A stretch of DNA of 64,000 nt from contig JAHDVF020001304.1 in the NCBI GenBank assembly GCA_022606425.2, positions 124,001 through 188,000 on the forward strand, written 5' to 3'. Positions 1 through 10,759 of this stretch are shown in pieces. The notes beneath the pieces were generated by a model. It was not told where the DNA came from. It saw only the letters and a program-made list of their open reading frames with translations, and did no database searches. A program made the position numbers and the translations under genes. This stretch comes from Lepidostoma basale (Eukaryota; Arthropoda; Insecta; Trichoptera; Lepidostomatidae). How positions within the stretch are numbered: position 1 is the first letter of the stretch; each line of letters opens with the position of its first letter.

Positions 1-46
1 TCCACCCCCGCAGAATGCAACCCCAGAAACACCTCTTGCTCCAAAG
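1..46 (+). CDS. Possible 3' end of a coding exon, cut by window edge
   Basis: The first 46 bases are much richer in C than the AT-rich DNA that follows. Read from base 2 they give an open 15-codon stretch, PPPQNATPETPLAPK, ending at AAG followed by GTTTGT, which fits a splice donor at 47-48. The composition break falls exactly at that donor. If real, it is the end of an exon of a plus-strand gene whose body lies left of the window, and an intron then follows. The product cannot be recognised from 15 residues. A chance C-rich stretch is the main alternative. Confidence 0.35.
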
Positions 47-454
47 GTTTGTAACGTATAATCTTTGCTAAATTTTCGTTTTCGTTTATTTAAAGCAACA
101 AACCTGAAGTATTTATTTATACATTCGATGTGTTGTTTCTATATATTATTTATTGTCACACAAATATTTACGTAAACCACCACCCCTTAATTTATATGCA
201 AGAATTAGAGTGTTCAAAGTGAATTTCACTCTGATCGATAACATCTTAAAATCATCAAGCATCGACTTAATTTATACATCTCTAGTGTATCCCAGTAAAA
301 TATGATTAAATTCAGGAACCAATGCGCGGTGTATTTTTAGTCACGTTTTTTTAAAAGGGTTTTGAGTTTTTTCTTAAAGCTTATTTCTTATTTATGTAAT
401 AATTAAATATAACAATGTTTTTTTTAATAATTACTTTCATTTTGTATTTATTTT
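47..454. other. AT-rich stretch, no gene seen
   Basis: Low-complexity AT-rich DNA with no long ORF and no recognised repeat. If the exon end at 1-46 is real, this is intron. Confidence 0.5.
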
Positions 455-545
455 AACACCGACCGGTTTCGTCAGGCTAGCTGGCATCGAGAGACTGATT
501 GACTAGTCTGTCGATGCTGTGTTATGTTATTATTGTTATGTATTA
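455..545 (-). repeat. Degenerate RZ1-type ribozyme-like hairpin
   Basis: The minus strand carries GAAACCGGUC (470-461), the hallmark of the RZ1 family, followed by GGUGUU. Five of those bases could pair with AACAC further upstream. Stem II and the CUGANGA core are eroded, so this is a remnant of the palindromic RZ1 repeat seen intact near 37408-37625. Confidence 0.3.
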
Positions 546-715
546 GTTGTAAGAACTGTACATTTTTTTATAACTAAGTAAAGCGAATAAAAAAATAAAA
601 TAAAAACACTATCTGACTTCTGCTGCAAGATTTCAGTTTGAATCATAGAACTTATGACGATCATATTCACGGTCAAATTACGATTATTTTTAATTTTTAT
701 TAATTGTTAGTATCG

Positions 716-2378
716 GGTGTTCCACTAGTGATTTTTCGTGACAGCTGTCAATTCAGCCATTTTGGCCATATTTTTTTTTTGACATTTGGAATGAAGAAGG
801 TTTGCCATTTCGTCACCTGAAAGTAAGAAGGTTCCAACTGACAAAAATAAAAAGCTGAGAAAAATGAAGTCAAAGTTTTGTTGATTTCGGGTGTGTATCT
901 TGGAATAAAGGGGTTTTATTCAAATTTCCAGAGATTCTTTTACCGAGAAACGTGTAAATTTTGTCTGGCAACAGTTGGAATAATAAAGTTTTAAGTTTAA
1001 ATGAATCCTTCTTCAGTGAATCGTGTGTTTTGAATGATCAGATGGAACTTGATTCTTTTCGTAACATCAAAATGACGATACTATTAAATGTTTTTTTTAA
1101 TTGTACGTATAGATAAGGTTAGTAAGAACCCTTTTCATGAAAAAAAAGCCATATGTGAAATTTTGTTAGTTGGAACCCTCTTACTCTCAGGTGACGATTT
1201 GTTAAAATGTCACCGTGTTCAACGTGTGTTGGAAAAAAATAGCGTTCTGTAAAAATGTTTTTCGTAAATAACGCGGTGTTTACGGCTGTCATAATCGTTC
1301 TACTGAGCCTGAAATAAGAAGTGTAATCCAAAATTTTTAATGTACCTGTACTTTAAAAAATGATACGTATTTGGTAGACCAAAGACATCCAACACACTTG
1401 CATCCAGCTCGTTCACAAGATAATATTACATTGGTTTAGGACAGTGTTAAAGAGGAATCAGAAATGTCGATAAGACGTCGTTCACAGAAATTTGGCATTT
1501 CAAAAACCACTATATGACGAATTAAAAAAAAGGATTTGGCTCTTAAACCCTTCTTCTTCTTCTTCAAAAACCCTACAAATTTCAATTGACTCGAGGGTTG
1601 AAATCATTCGATCATTTTAAACGTCGTAATTTTGTTCAATTTATGCTGCAACAAAACGACCAATTTTAAAAGAAAATTATCTTCACCGAAGAGGCACATT
1701 TTCATCTCAATGGCTATGTCAACACAAAATTGTCACATTTGAAGTGAAGAAAATCCGAGAGAAATTCTTCAGTAAGGTTTATATCCACAAAAGGTTACAG
1801 TGTGGTGTGGTTTATGGAGCGGTGGAGTAATGGAACCTTACTTTTTTCACGATGATGAAGGAAACAGTTACCGTGAATGGTGAACGATACAGAAGCATGA
1901 TACCATATTGGAATTAGAGAATATTGATCTGCAGAACATATGGTTTCAACAGAATGGAGCCACTCGTCATACAGCTGCTCTAATAGTGGATTTATCGGGC
2001 CAAAAGTTTCCTGGACCCTTTATCTCCAAAAATTGTACTTTTGCATGGTCATCAAGATCATGGGATTTGATACTTTTGGACTTCTTTCTCTGGGGCTATG
2101 TTAAAGCACAGACAACTGATGAATTAAAATCAGAGATTATACGTGTTGTTGGCGAGATTTAGCCCAATTTGCGTGAAAAAGTCATTGAAAATTTTGACGA
2201 TAGAGTCACCATCTGTAGAGCTTCAAGAGATGGTTGCTTTCATGATATTATTTTTAAAACGTAAATGGCAAGCCTTTAACTTTCATATAAAACAAAAATA
2301 AATGTATTTTCAATTGGGATTTTCATTTTATTCATTATTATCATAATTTAATTAAAATAAAGTCCTTAATGGAACACC
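716..2378 (+). mobile_element. Decayed mariner-like DNA transposon
   Basis: The ends form a short inverted repeat: GGTGTTCCA at the left and its complement GGAACACC at the right. Between them lies a degraded transposase on the plus strand (1330-2265). The left part also holds an internal inverted duplication: a segment near 806-848 containing CGTCACCTGAAAGTAAG recurs on the opposite strand near 1150-1200. A TA target duplication is not clear. The element is about 1.66 kb, longer than a standard mariner, which fits internal rearrangement. Confidence 0.7.
1330..2265 (+). pseudogene. Mariner-like transposase remnant
   Basis: This is a broken transposase of the mariner/Tc1 superfamily. In shifting plus-strand frames one reads SVKEESEMSIRRRSQKFGIS (helix-turn-helix linker), then FTEEAHFHLNGYVN near 1680-1725, WFQQNGATRHTA near 1942-1977, and SWDLILLDFFLWGYVKA near 2060-2107. 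The longest open piece is 1908-2162. Family members normally have DEAHF and QQDGA at the first two catalytic aspartates. Here they read EEAHF and QQNGA, so both are substituted, and several stops and frameshifts also break the gene. A TTC run (about 1552-1566) interrupts the linker region. It cannot encode active enzyme. Confidence 0.8.
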
Positions 2379-2463
2379 ATTTAATTGTATTTCTATAAAG
2401 ATTCAGTATTTTATTAATTTCAGTACGTTTAAAGACATTTTGGCACGTTATTTTTGGTTATAG

Positions 2464-2506
2464 TTACACCTGAAGATGGAGGGTATCTCTGAAACAAGTT
2501 GTGTTA
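2464..2506 (+). ncRNA. Hammerhead-like ribozyme motif, family RZ7
   Basis: The core CUGAAGA (2470-2476) is canonical. It is followed by an extra U and a 4-bp stem II, GGAG with CUCU (outer pair G-U), enclosing GGUAU. Then comes GAAAC (2491-2495), AA and GUU (2498-2500) as the putative cleavage triplet. Stem I is ACAC (2466-2469) with GUGU (2501-2504). It lies just after the decayed mariner. The arrangement matches six other families in this window. GUU is normally a weaker cleavage site than GUC. Activity is unproven. Confidence 0.6.
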
Positions 2507-3057
2507 ATTTATTCTTACGACAATAAAAACATATTGTCTTTAAAGTGGTAAAACGCAGTGTTATATTTTCCCTCCAAAGATTATTGTTGTCGACAAAAAC
2601 GCCAATTTTTTTTTACTTATTTACAAAGATAAATCCCGATATTTTTAAATGTGATTGACAATAAAACATGAGGCTTTACTTTGGAATATTCTCGCCACAG
2701 AGACGTATATTTTCAGTATTAATTATGTTGGGTAATTGAGTAATCAACGTAAGTAGTTTGAGAAACTACTTAAGTTTGATCCAAGCCATCGTCTAGGGGC
2801 AAAAGTCTGGGAATTATTAAGAAGTTGTTGATTCACCCAGCACCCGACCTGCGTCTTTCATACCATGAGCGACCACAATATTTTAATTTTGAGGTCACAG
2901 AAGTATTTAACCGATAAAGAAGTGTAATTTGTGTATATACGAGTATAATACTCGTAATATTATACCTAATAAAATCCTAGTGAGAAAATTTTATGTCACT
3001 CAAAGTGTTTTTTTTTTTTTTTTTTTACGTATACAACAGGTCGCTTGAACCTTTTTT
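2507..3057. other. AT-rich stretch, no gene seen
   Basis: No coding potential or recognised repeat. It contains a TATACGAGTATAATACTCGT palindrome near 2936-2954, one of many ACTCGTA occurrences in the window. Confidence 0.45.
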
Positions 3058-3241
3058 TTAAGCTGATATATTGATTCTCGTGACAAGTGACAGGTAGCCA
3101 ATCTATCGCCATTTTATTGTCACGAGAATTCTACACCAGACCAAAGACAGTGTGACAATCACACTGCCATCGCCGGGAATCGAACCCAGAACCTTCGGAA
3201 TGGGAATCAGAGCTCTTACCACTCTGCCACGAAGGTCGTCA
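3058..3241 (-). mobile_element. SINE-1, tRNA-derived, copy 1
   Basis: Read on the minus strand, the head looks like a tRNA with an internal pol III promoter: A box TGGCAGAGTGG (3229-3219) and B box GGTTCGATTCC (3186-3176). A tRNA-unrelated body follows, with CACACTGTCTTTGGTC and a CTCGTGACAA-type segment. Two more full copies (11587-11805, 24976-25178) share head and body in the same order. The 3' part is truncated here relative to copy 2. Confidence 0.8.
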
Positions 3242-3414
3242 TGCCAGTACTCAAATTATCTAAATTGACTTTAAGTGTTGTGACAACTGCTTTTTATGAA
3301 ATTTACTCGCTGAAATCGACTTAAATTGTTTTGCCAGATGATAAAGGACAAAAAATTCTATCGAATGAGATTACTGTTTAATTACAGTTTAATTTATTTT
3401 GCCATTCTTTTTTT

Positions 3415-3560
3415 CATCCGGCCCTACAACCCTTGGTGGGTCTCAGCCTCCTCCAAGAAACGAATTTCTTGAAGTGTTCGTAACGTTGGTTGTTTTTCGA
3501 GGTTAATTCTGTAGGCGTGTTCCTCCCTTAGCTGGGGGTGACCGGTTTTGTGGCGCCGAA
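3415..3560 (-). repeat. Possible LINE tail fragment
   Basis: The stretch beginning GGCCCTACAACCC and continuing with TCTCAGCCTCC resembles the 37195-37240 segment (GGCCCTACAGCCC, then CTTAGCCTCC), which encodes a LINE-E-like tail on the minus strand. Similarity is limited to the first 60 bases. Confidence 0.35.
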
Positions 3561-3788
3561 AATCGCCATTCGCTACCTCTCTCTCTCAGTTAGCTATGGC
3601 ACATCATCATACGAGTACGTCCAATATGCTACACCTAGGGTTTGCGGGATCATAAAGATCACACGTGGACGCCAGAGAGTCAGACTAGATGGTTGTGTTG
3701 CTGATGTTACGCAACTATGGCGTTTCATGGCAGTTACTGGTACACATACCTTCTAGAACGGTATGTCCATTTGCCATTATACAGACGA

Positions 3789-3989
<201 letters not shown>

Positions 3990-4029
3990 TATATGTGAAT
4001 TTGATTTGGAAAAATGATACATTTCCATA

Positions 4030-4394
4030 ATAACAATTGTATTATATTTTTACGCGAGGGAGTAGAGTAGCTATCATTGACTCTATCTCACAGAATTTAT
4101 TTTGGGTATGTTGGGGATTAACTCTCTGCAGCTTCGAAGATATAGGTTTCTTATAACCCATTTCTTTTGATTAATTCGGGAACTTTTCTAAAACTCAGCC
4201 GTGCTGGAAAGTGTTGGTCTTTCTGTTCCTGACAGATATCCCCGATAGCGCCAGCATAGATTGTTTCACCCGCCAGACACCAGAACCAACTTGACTGATT
4301 ACGCCGGTGAGGAGAGCAATCAGTCTGCTGAACATGACTTATTTGGAGATCGACGTCATTCATATTAGTGAAAATACGTTCAGAAGGCAAATAT
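4030..4394. other. No gene seen
   Basis: Slightly GC-richer than its surroundings. It has a 79-codon minus-strand ORF (4390-4151) with no recognised domain. Nothing supports it as a gene. Confidence 0.4.
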
Positions 4395-4399
4395 TAATG

Positions 4400-4664
4400 A
4401 ACAACAACAACAACAAACCATCACGCCGTTTCCCGCAGGGGTAGGTAGAGAGAATGGACCGCCACACTACTCTATCCTGACATACCTCTCTAGATTTCTC
4501 CACATACATACAGCGAGTCATACACGCACTTCGATTCTTCCGGCTTCTGACATAACCAACCTTTAAAATTTGATTAATTTGGTCATCCATGTTTTCCTCG
4601 GTCTACCTCGACTCCGTACTCCATTTAAATCGTTAACGTACACTTTTTTAACCATTTCTTCTTG
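4400..4664 (-). mobile_element. LINE-B 3' fragment with (GTT)n tail
   Basis: Minus strand encodes the last part of a non-LTR retrotransposon ORF: DQINQILKVGYVRSRKNRSA, then CMTRCMYVEKSREVCQDRV and WRSILSTYPCG, ending in a 3' tail of tandem GTT (plus-strand AACAACAACAAC at 4400-4414). 5'-truncated. It abuts an RZ1 palindrome. Confidence 0.85.
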
Positions 4665-4689
4665 TATTATAGAATATATTATTTTTTGG

Positions 4690-4870
4690 AAATAATGAAG
4701 AAAAAAAATGATAAAATATTTTTCAAATGTATATTTAGTAATAATCCACTAATGTTTGTGTCTTTCACTGGTTTCAGCAGCTCGCTGCCATCTTCTGGTG
4801 ATGCCAGAAGATGGCAGCGAGCTTTCGAGAAAATTCGATTCATTATAGTAATCGGAAATTGTTTATAATT
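4690..4870. repeat. RZ1 palindrome, copy with 20-bp perfect arms
   Basis: Centre of an RZ1 repeat. Arms 4779-4798 and 4804-4823 are perfect 20-bp complements around GTGAT. Both strands carry CAGAAGA, U, GGCAGC as on other copies. The left copy has GAAACCAGUG in place of GAAACCGGUC, and the right copy has lost GAAAC, so neither strand is a complete hammerhead. The flanking TATTTAGTAATAATCCACTA and TTTGTGTCTT are shared with 37430-37465. Confidence 0.7.
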
Positions 4871-5450
4871 GCTTCTTCTTCTTCTTCTTCAGCCCGTATT
4901 GACCGTCCACTCCTGGACGTAGGCCTCCTCTCGCATTTTCCATTCTCTTCTATTCTGAGCGATCCGCATCCAGGCACTTCCCGCACTTCTCCGGATATCG
5001 TCGCGCCAAAGTAACTGTGGGCGCCCAACTCCACGCTTTGCCGTCCTTGGCCACCAGCACAGCAGTCGCCTTGTCCACTTTTCTTCTGGATCGCGAGCGA
5101 CATGTCCCGCCCATCGCCACTTGAGGGTTGCGGCCATCTTGACAACATCGGAAACCTTTGTCCTGACTCTTATGTCCTCATTTCTGAGTCTGTCCCGTAA
5201 ACTGATACCCAACATGGCTCTCTCCATTGCTCTCTGAGTGACTCTTAGCTTGTTGGCACTTTTTTGTGACATTGTGACTGTCTCAATACCATAAGTGAAC
5301 ACTGGCAGGACACAGGCATTGAACACTCTCCTTTTCAGGTTGATGGGTATTTTCGGATTTTTCAAAATGTGACCAAGATTTTTGAATGCTGCCCAGCTTA
5401 GTCCGACTCTTCTATTCAGGTCTGCTGTCTGGTTATCTCTATTTGCTTAA
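4870..5450 (-). mobile_element. LINE-C 3' fragment, RT C-terminal region
   Basis: A 158-codon minus-strand ORF (5365-4889) reads NPKIPINLKRRVFNACVLPV, then AMERAMLGISLRDRLRNEDI, WRWAGHVARD, GVGRPQLLWRDDI and REEAYVQEWT. This is the region after the RT domain of a class of insect non-LTR retrotransposons. The frame extends upstream to about 5450 (LNRRVGLSWAAFKNLG). No RT or endonuclease motifs remain: it is a 5'-truncated copy that is still largely open, so fairly young. A TTC microsatellite at 4873-4890 marks its 3' end. Confidence 0.9.
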
Positions 5451-5469
5451 TTACAAAAAATGCACTAAT

Positions 5470-5665
5470 TAATACGAAAAACGTTTGTTTTCTGGAAGTT
5501 TTATTCTATTTTTTTGGGAATGACATGGTTCGCCTTTCTTAGGCATTATCAAATGTCTTAGATTTAATAATGCCTCGGAAAGGTGAAATATGTCATTTTC
5601 ATAAATTAAGAGAAAACTTCTAGAAAACGGACGTTTCATTCATATGAATTATTAAATATGGAGGT
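5470..5665. repeat. RZ2 palindrome, copy 1
   Basis: Inverted repeat with arms about 5470-5550 and 5563-5665. Each arm carries, reading toward the outside, a stem II-like AAGGC/GCCTT hairpin, GAAAC or a variant, AT, GTC, then ATTCCC and a TTCTAGAAGTTTTAT-type flank. The core is TTGATAA rather than CUGANGA. The flanks end with TTAAATAATT-type sequence. Other copies: 14775-14985, 23325-23480, 47180-47690 and 50935-51135. Confidence 0.7.
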
Positions 5666-6069
5666 TTAGATCATTGTTCAAGAAACAATAAATATCATGC
5701 ACTACTCCATCGGACACTTCTTAACAAACCATCCATATAAAAGGCCCATCAGTAGAAAGGGCCTTTAAAGAGTGTATTGAATTGATTGTAAAGAAAGCAG
5801 GCATGATATTACTCGTGTACCTGAATGTATTTTAATAGCTTCAATACAATGGGTGTCCTCGGATTCAATGGCATATCCACGTATAAATATTTGATGTGCT
5901 GTCTCTATCGTTTGACTCTATTATTAAATTTTAACCTTCGTTTTATTTACTACACACTTATCGATGGCCACAAATACGCGTACTTTTTTATGAATTTATT
6001 TTTCTTATATTCCTAAACGTAATAAGTTATATAATGAAAACAAAAAAAAAATGACGCAAAATTTCTTTA

Positions 6070-6168
6070 TTATTATGTATTTAGTGTGCTTCCACTTGTA
6101 TTTATGTTCGACCGAACGGGTCGAACATAAACACAAGTGATAGCACCCTATATATAATACATAATTAT
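6070..6168. repeat. RZ1-related palindrome without ribozyme centre
   Basis: Arms of about 41 and 47 bases flank GAACG: the inner part is ATGTTCGACC with GGTCGAACAT, then CTTGTAT with ACACAAG. This matches the outer arm of RZ1 (TTGTGTCTTCGACC) with the stem II, CAGAAGA and GAAAC parts missing. Downstream AATGAACTTCTACC (6216-6230) is the RZ1 end also seen at 37598-37612. Confidence 0.6.
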
Positions 6169-6429
6169 AAAATAATTTTGTATAGGTATATTTTTTTTTG
6201 TTTTCATTATTTAAAATGAACTTCTACCAAGAAATTTCAATTAAAAACAATAATTAATCGTTAAAGATGAAAACCCAAGCAGCAAGAGATTACCAGGAAG
6301 GCCGCCAAAGCTATGGAGACATGGCGTCATCATCCTAGGACAGCCCACCGTCACAAACAGGTCATACGATCTAAACTAAGAGGAAGAAGAAGATAAGAAG
6401 GCATTCCAAAAAGTCCCATACAACACAAC

Positions 6430-6795
6430 ATCTCAAAGAACTTCACTGGCTTAAGAGTCCAGAAAGAATCCAGTATAAACTCTGCTGGACAGTCTTCAAA
6501 GCGCTATATGGAATGGATCCAAATTAAATATCCGAACTCTGAATAACCGACAGCCATGAAATTCCGGACAGGACAAGGAAATCCACACTTCGCTCGGCGA
6601 ACTCCTCGACAATAGGAAGATTAGTTGAGCCGAAGCGTTGCCCTAGTACAAATTTCAGGGATCGAGCGTTTGCGGTAGCCGGTCCATCAGCTTGGAACAA
6701 TCTTCCTTCACACCTCAGATGCATAAATGATCCGACAGACTTCAGATCTAAGCTGAAAACCCATCGTTTTCATATTTCATACCCAATTTAAAACC
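6430..6795 (+). mobile_element. LINE-F 3' fragment
   Basis: Plus strand reads ELHWLKSPERIQYKLCWTVF, then RKSTLRSANSSTIGRLVEPK, FRDRAFAVAGPSAWNNLPSH and FRSKLKTHRF, with two stops. The closing AxxxWNxLP and F-K-S-K-L-K-T-H motifs are typical of the extreme C-terminus of several LINE clades (CR1, L2, Jockey). The RT domain is absent. A related copy lies at 18560-19170. Confidence 0.8.
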
Positions 6796-8010
6796 TGCAT
6801 ATTTTGTTCTATTGTACTTTCTAATCGATCGCGAATATCAATCAGATGCAGCGTTCACATTTAGATTTAAAACACGTCTTGATGCGCCCTTGAGGTGATT
6901 ACATCACAAAAACGGCGCTTTAAAAGTTAGCATATTATTATTATTGTTATTATTATCCTTATAAAAAAATAATGTAGTGTTCTTCCCTCAAAATGTGTTT
7001 TTACCTCGTACGTATTATTTTTTTCAAACAATTTCGATTAATTTTAATTTCAGTTTTAAAACGTTCTATCAGTGATTACATTTTAATCTGCCACAAATAA
7101 ATCTTCACGTGTGTATTAACTCTGTTCATTTAAATAACCGGTTTACTATGGACATTATGTGACAAATATAGATTAAAATGTAATATAAAATCGTTTATTT
7201 TAATATCTATTCCCGCAAATAGCAAGGTATTATTAGTATTTGGTGTATTTAGGAGAAAAGTTAAATATAATGGCCTGTCTAGATGGTAAATCAATTTGAT
7301 TCGCACGCCATATGGAAATTATTCGCTGTTTAGTAGTTTGATAATGTGTATCTACCCAACTTTTCGTATCTGAACACCTTCCACGCGATCAGATTTGTTT
7401 TATGGCCCGGATGTTAACCATATAAAGTATTTGTCTGTAATAACACATCCATAAATTAGGTATCATCTTCTTTTTCCGTTTCATGACAAGTTACACCGAT
7501 GGTGATAAAGATTTTGGGATAAATCTTTCTATCCTCACATACCAAAGTAGTTTTTTTCATCTGCCAACACCACAATATCTATATAATAAAAAAAAAATAT
7601 TTTGCAAAAACACTTATGTTTATAATTTTTATTTTTTTAAGTTATACTTATTTTGGCCCATTTAGCAGAAGGTTAAATTGAGATCTGCGTGCGCACCCCG
7701 TTACGGAAGTGCGACATGATGAAGTTGGCCATTAATAATATTTAACGGCCGGACATTTCACGCCTGCCAACATACGAATTGTGAAAGCATGTCATTGAAC
7801 GAGACATGAGTGAAATTAGTCGTACAAAGTGTGAAATAGTACCAACGTAGTGTCACATTTTAGTGGGGTAATTTGGAAATAGTTTACGTAATATTACAAT
7901 CAGTGACAAAACTTGTTTTTAAAAACATTAAAATTGTTTTTAAAGTAAGTACGTTTTTGTAAGTACGAGTATTTTCTTTAGGCACGTTTTTAATTAAACC
8001 TTTATTAATT
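6796..8010. other. AT-rich stretch, no gene seen
   Basis: No ORF of note or recognised repeat. A GC-richer island at 7680-7800 (GTGCGCACCCCGTTACGG) might be conserved non-coding DNA, but nothing in the sequence alone shows it. Confidence 0.4.
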
Positions 8011-8011
8011 C

Positions 8012-8560
8012 TTCTTCTTCACTTTTGGTAGACTCAGGAGTCTGTTATTTCAGGCGGGTCCTCTTTGAGACGCTGAACTCCAGCTTTCTCTCCACCGTTT
8101 CGGGGGTCTTCCTGGTCGGCGTTGTCCGTTTGGCGTTCCATGGAGAGCTATGTATGGTATCCTATTTGAGCTCATTCTTTCTACATGTCGATGCCAGTAT
8201 CGCCGTCTTTGACGTCCCCATCTGACCACATCTTCGACCTCGCAGATTTCTCGGATTGCTGTATTCGTATATTCGATATATATATGTATATCGATCACGT
8301 AGGGTTTTGCCAGCTATAGCGCGGAGTGTTTTCATCTCGGTTGTCCTGAGCATGCTCTTTGTCTTGACAGTGTCTGCCCTCGATTCAATGCCACATGTGA
8401 GGATTGGTCGCACACAGGTCTTATAAATGCGTACCTTGCTGTCAGTCCTCGTGTCCTTGTTTCTCCATATGACATCTTTCAGGCAGCCTGCAACCGCTGC
8501 AGCCTTATCTACCTGTGACCTTACTTCTCTGGGGAGGTCATTAGAGCTGGTTAGTACGAA
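8012..8560 (-). mobile_element. LINE-D 3' fragment
   Basis: Minus strand reads RTCVRPILTCGIESRADTVK, TTEMKTLRAIAGKTLRDR, then after a frameshift REICEVEDVVRWGRQRRR, HVERMSSNRIP and RRPGRPPKRWRESW. This is the post-RT tail of an insect non-LTR retrotransposon family. An ATATAT run near 8275-8290 has expanded in the frame-shifted segment. TTC triplets mark the 3' end at 8010-8020. Confidence 0.85.
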
Positions 8561-9470
8561 TAAATCTTAATTAATTATATTTAATATATTTTTTCTATTA
8601 TTTTATCTTTCTTTCTTTCCTAGTATTGGCACGTGTGATAATATTTATGGAGTTATTTTTGTTTTCTTACGCCAAATAAGTATAAATTTTTACGTGCGTA
8701 CTACTTACTTATTTTGTTTCGTATATTTTTTTAATATATTAATTATTTGTTGAATAATTTTATGACTCTTAATTTGATTCATGGTATGTACGTGTGTCTA
8801 TATGTTCAATAAATCAAATTGATCTCAGTTAGAAGTTTGATCAATCATTCATAATTAGCTTAGCTTCTGCTTATATTATATGATCATTTTTTTGTAAAAT
8901 ACTGAGCATTCCAAGCTAGCCGCCCACTTGTATTTGCGATATTTATCAAAGTATTAAGTGTGACAGGGATAGATCGAAGTGAGACGGCTCAAAGCTCTAA
9001 TTCGCGCTTATTTGCATAACTTCCCCACAACCGGGGGGCACAAAAGAGCTTTCAGCATTCACGGCATCCATCAGTTATCAACCACCGTTACATTGGCGCC
9101 GTTTTACCTTTATTTCGTTTGTTATTGGATGCTTAATACCCCTATAACCATTTATTATGGCACTCAGAACGTCGTGTATAAGCTAGTAGGCATTCGTACA
9201 AATCTACACCCTTATTCTTAATCCGCGTAACTCTTAATAAAAAGTATAAAGTTTTAACTGTTTTTTCAATTACGCGCGTGATATGTGGTTTCATGGTGTG
9301 ATTAATATTGTTTATCTTGATTTCTTACAAGGTTTTGTTTGCATACTAGATATAAAATTATGTAGGAACTAAGTTTGTGGTAATTTTAAACGCACTATAA
9401 AATTATGTCTCTTAATGTGAAATGCTATTTAAAACATTCATTTTTTAAATCTGCGAATATATTTTATACT
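8561..9470. other. No gene seen
   Basis: AT-rich with a mildly GC-richer patch at 8960-9230 holding an 80-codon ORF (8979-9221) with no recognised domain. Confidence 0.4.
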
Positions 9471-9474
9471 AATA

Positions 9475-10759
9475 TTAGGTCCTTACATATGAAATTGGCG
9501 TTTTGCCGTACTGGCAACTTTGATCTCAAATATCTTCTCTTTGGTTAGGAATTCCAAATTCAAATTTATACAGCTATTTACTCAAGTATTTGTGTTTCGA
9601 AAATTATAATTCATTTGTTTTTCCTCAATTGTTTTTTTTCTTTGCGTCACTCAGTTTACAAAATGGAAAACTTGAAATATCGCGTTATTTACGAGTACGA
9701 GTTCCACCGTGGCACCAGTGCTGCAGAAACGGCTCGAAGGATTAATGATGTGTATGGCGACGGTGCCGCAAAAGAAAACACAGTGCGTTTTTGGTTCCAA
9801 CGTTTTCGTTCTGGAAATTTCGACCTGCAGAACAAGCCCCGTGGACGGCCGGAGACCAAAGTTGATAATGAAGAATTGAAGGCTATTGTGGAAGCGGATC
9901 CATCGCAAACCACGTCCGAGTTAGCTGCAGGCTGCGGTGTTAGTGATAAAACTGTTTTAATCCACTTGAAGCAAATTGGGAAGGTGAAAAAGCTTGAAAG
10001 GTGGGTACCTCACGAATTGAGTGAAGCAAATCAACAAACGCGTGTTGACTGCTGCGTTGCATTATTCAATCGGCACAATAATGAAGGGATTTTGAATCGA
10101 ATCATTACCTGTGATGAAAAATGGATCCTGTATGATAATCAGAAGCGCTCATCGCAATGGCTGAACCCTGCCGAACCAGCCAAACCATGCCCCAAGCGAA
10201 AATTGACTCCAAAAAAGTTACTTGTGAGCGTTTGGTGGACTAGTGCTGGTGTCGTTCACTACAGTTTTCTTAAATCTGGCCAGACGATTACGGCAGATGT
10301 CTATTGTCAGCAACTGCAAACCATGATGGAAAAGCTAGCTGTTAAACAACCGAGGCTGGTTAATCGCTCTAGGCCACTGCTGCTTCATGATAACGCTAGA
10401 CCACACACTGCACAACAGACGGCTACCAAATTAGAAGAGCTTCAATTGGAATGTCTAAGACATCCACCGTACTCTCCGGACCTTGCCCCAACAGATTACT
10501 ATTTTTTTCGAAATTTGGATAACTTCTTGCAAGGGAAAAAATTCAACTCCGATGGGGCAGTCCAAACCGACTTCAAAGATTATATTGATTCCCGTCCGAA
10601 TGTTTTTTTTAGTAAAGGGATCGATGAACTACCTATGAGATGACAAAAGTGCATAGATAGCAATGGTACATACTTTGATTAAATAAATATATTATATAAA
10701 AAAAAATCAACTTTATGTTCCTCCCATACAAAACGCCAATTTCATATGTAAGGACCTAA
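9475..10759 (+). mobile_element. Mariner element, near intact
   Basis: A 1285-bp class II element. Perfect 31-bp terminal inverted repeats begin TTAGGTCCTTACATATG at 9475-9505 and end with the complement at 10729-10759. They are flanked by TA at 9473-9474 and 10760-10761, the target duplication expected for mariners. Inside is one transposase gene. Perfect TIRs and a nearly unbroken ORF imply a recent insertion. Confidence 0.97.
9663..10643 (+). CDS. Mariner transposase, D,D34D, truncated at C-terminus
   Basis: This enzyme binds the element's inverted repeats and catalyses cut-and-paste transposition into TA. The first ATG of the clear transposase frame is 9663 (MENLKYRVI), giving 326 residues; an upstream in-frame ATG at 9615 adds only 16 unlike residues. 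In order: N-terminal paired helix-turn-helix domains (about 1-110), linker with WVPHELSE (about 117-124), and catalytic DDE domain with TCDEKW, LLHDNARPHTAQ and YSPDLAPTDYYFF. Thirty-four residues separate the second and third aspartates, the mariner hallmark. The mariner-typical WVPHEL and SPDLAPTD motifs are intact. The frame ends at TGA (10641-10643), but the same frame continues QKCIDSNGTYFD to a TAA, matching the usual mariner C-terminus, where RW-QKC is expected. A TGG-to-TGA change has therefore removed about 13 residues. Confidence 0.95.
   Translation: MENLKYRVIYEYEFHRGTSAAETARRINDVYGDGAAKENTVRFWFQRFRSGNFDLQNKPRGRPETKVDNEELKAIVEADPSQTTSELAAGCGVSDKTVLIHLKQIGKVKKLERWVPHELSEANQQTRVDCCVALFNRHNNEGILNRIITCDEKWILYDNQKRSSQWLNPAEPAKPCPKRKLTPKKLLVSVWWTSAGVVHYSFLKSGQTITADVYCQQLQTMMEKLAVKQPRLVNRSRPLLLHDNARPHTAQQTATKLEELQLECLRHPPYSPDLAPTDYYFFRNLDNFLQGKKFNSDGAVQTDFKDYIDSRPNVFFSKGIDELPMR

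Noticed and set aside
1005..1025. CTTCTTCAGTGAATC as an RZ3 core on the minus strand
   Set aside because: No stem II or GAAAC follows; it is part of the decayed mariner.
3176..3241. tRNA gene on the minus strand
   Set aside because: A and B boxes are present, but the same head with a shared non-tRNA body occurs at two other places, so it is a SINE.
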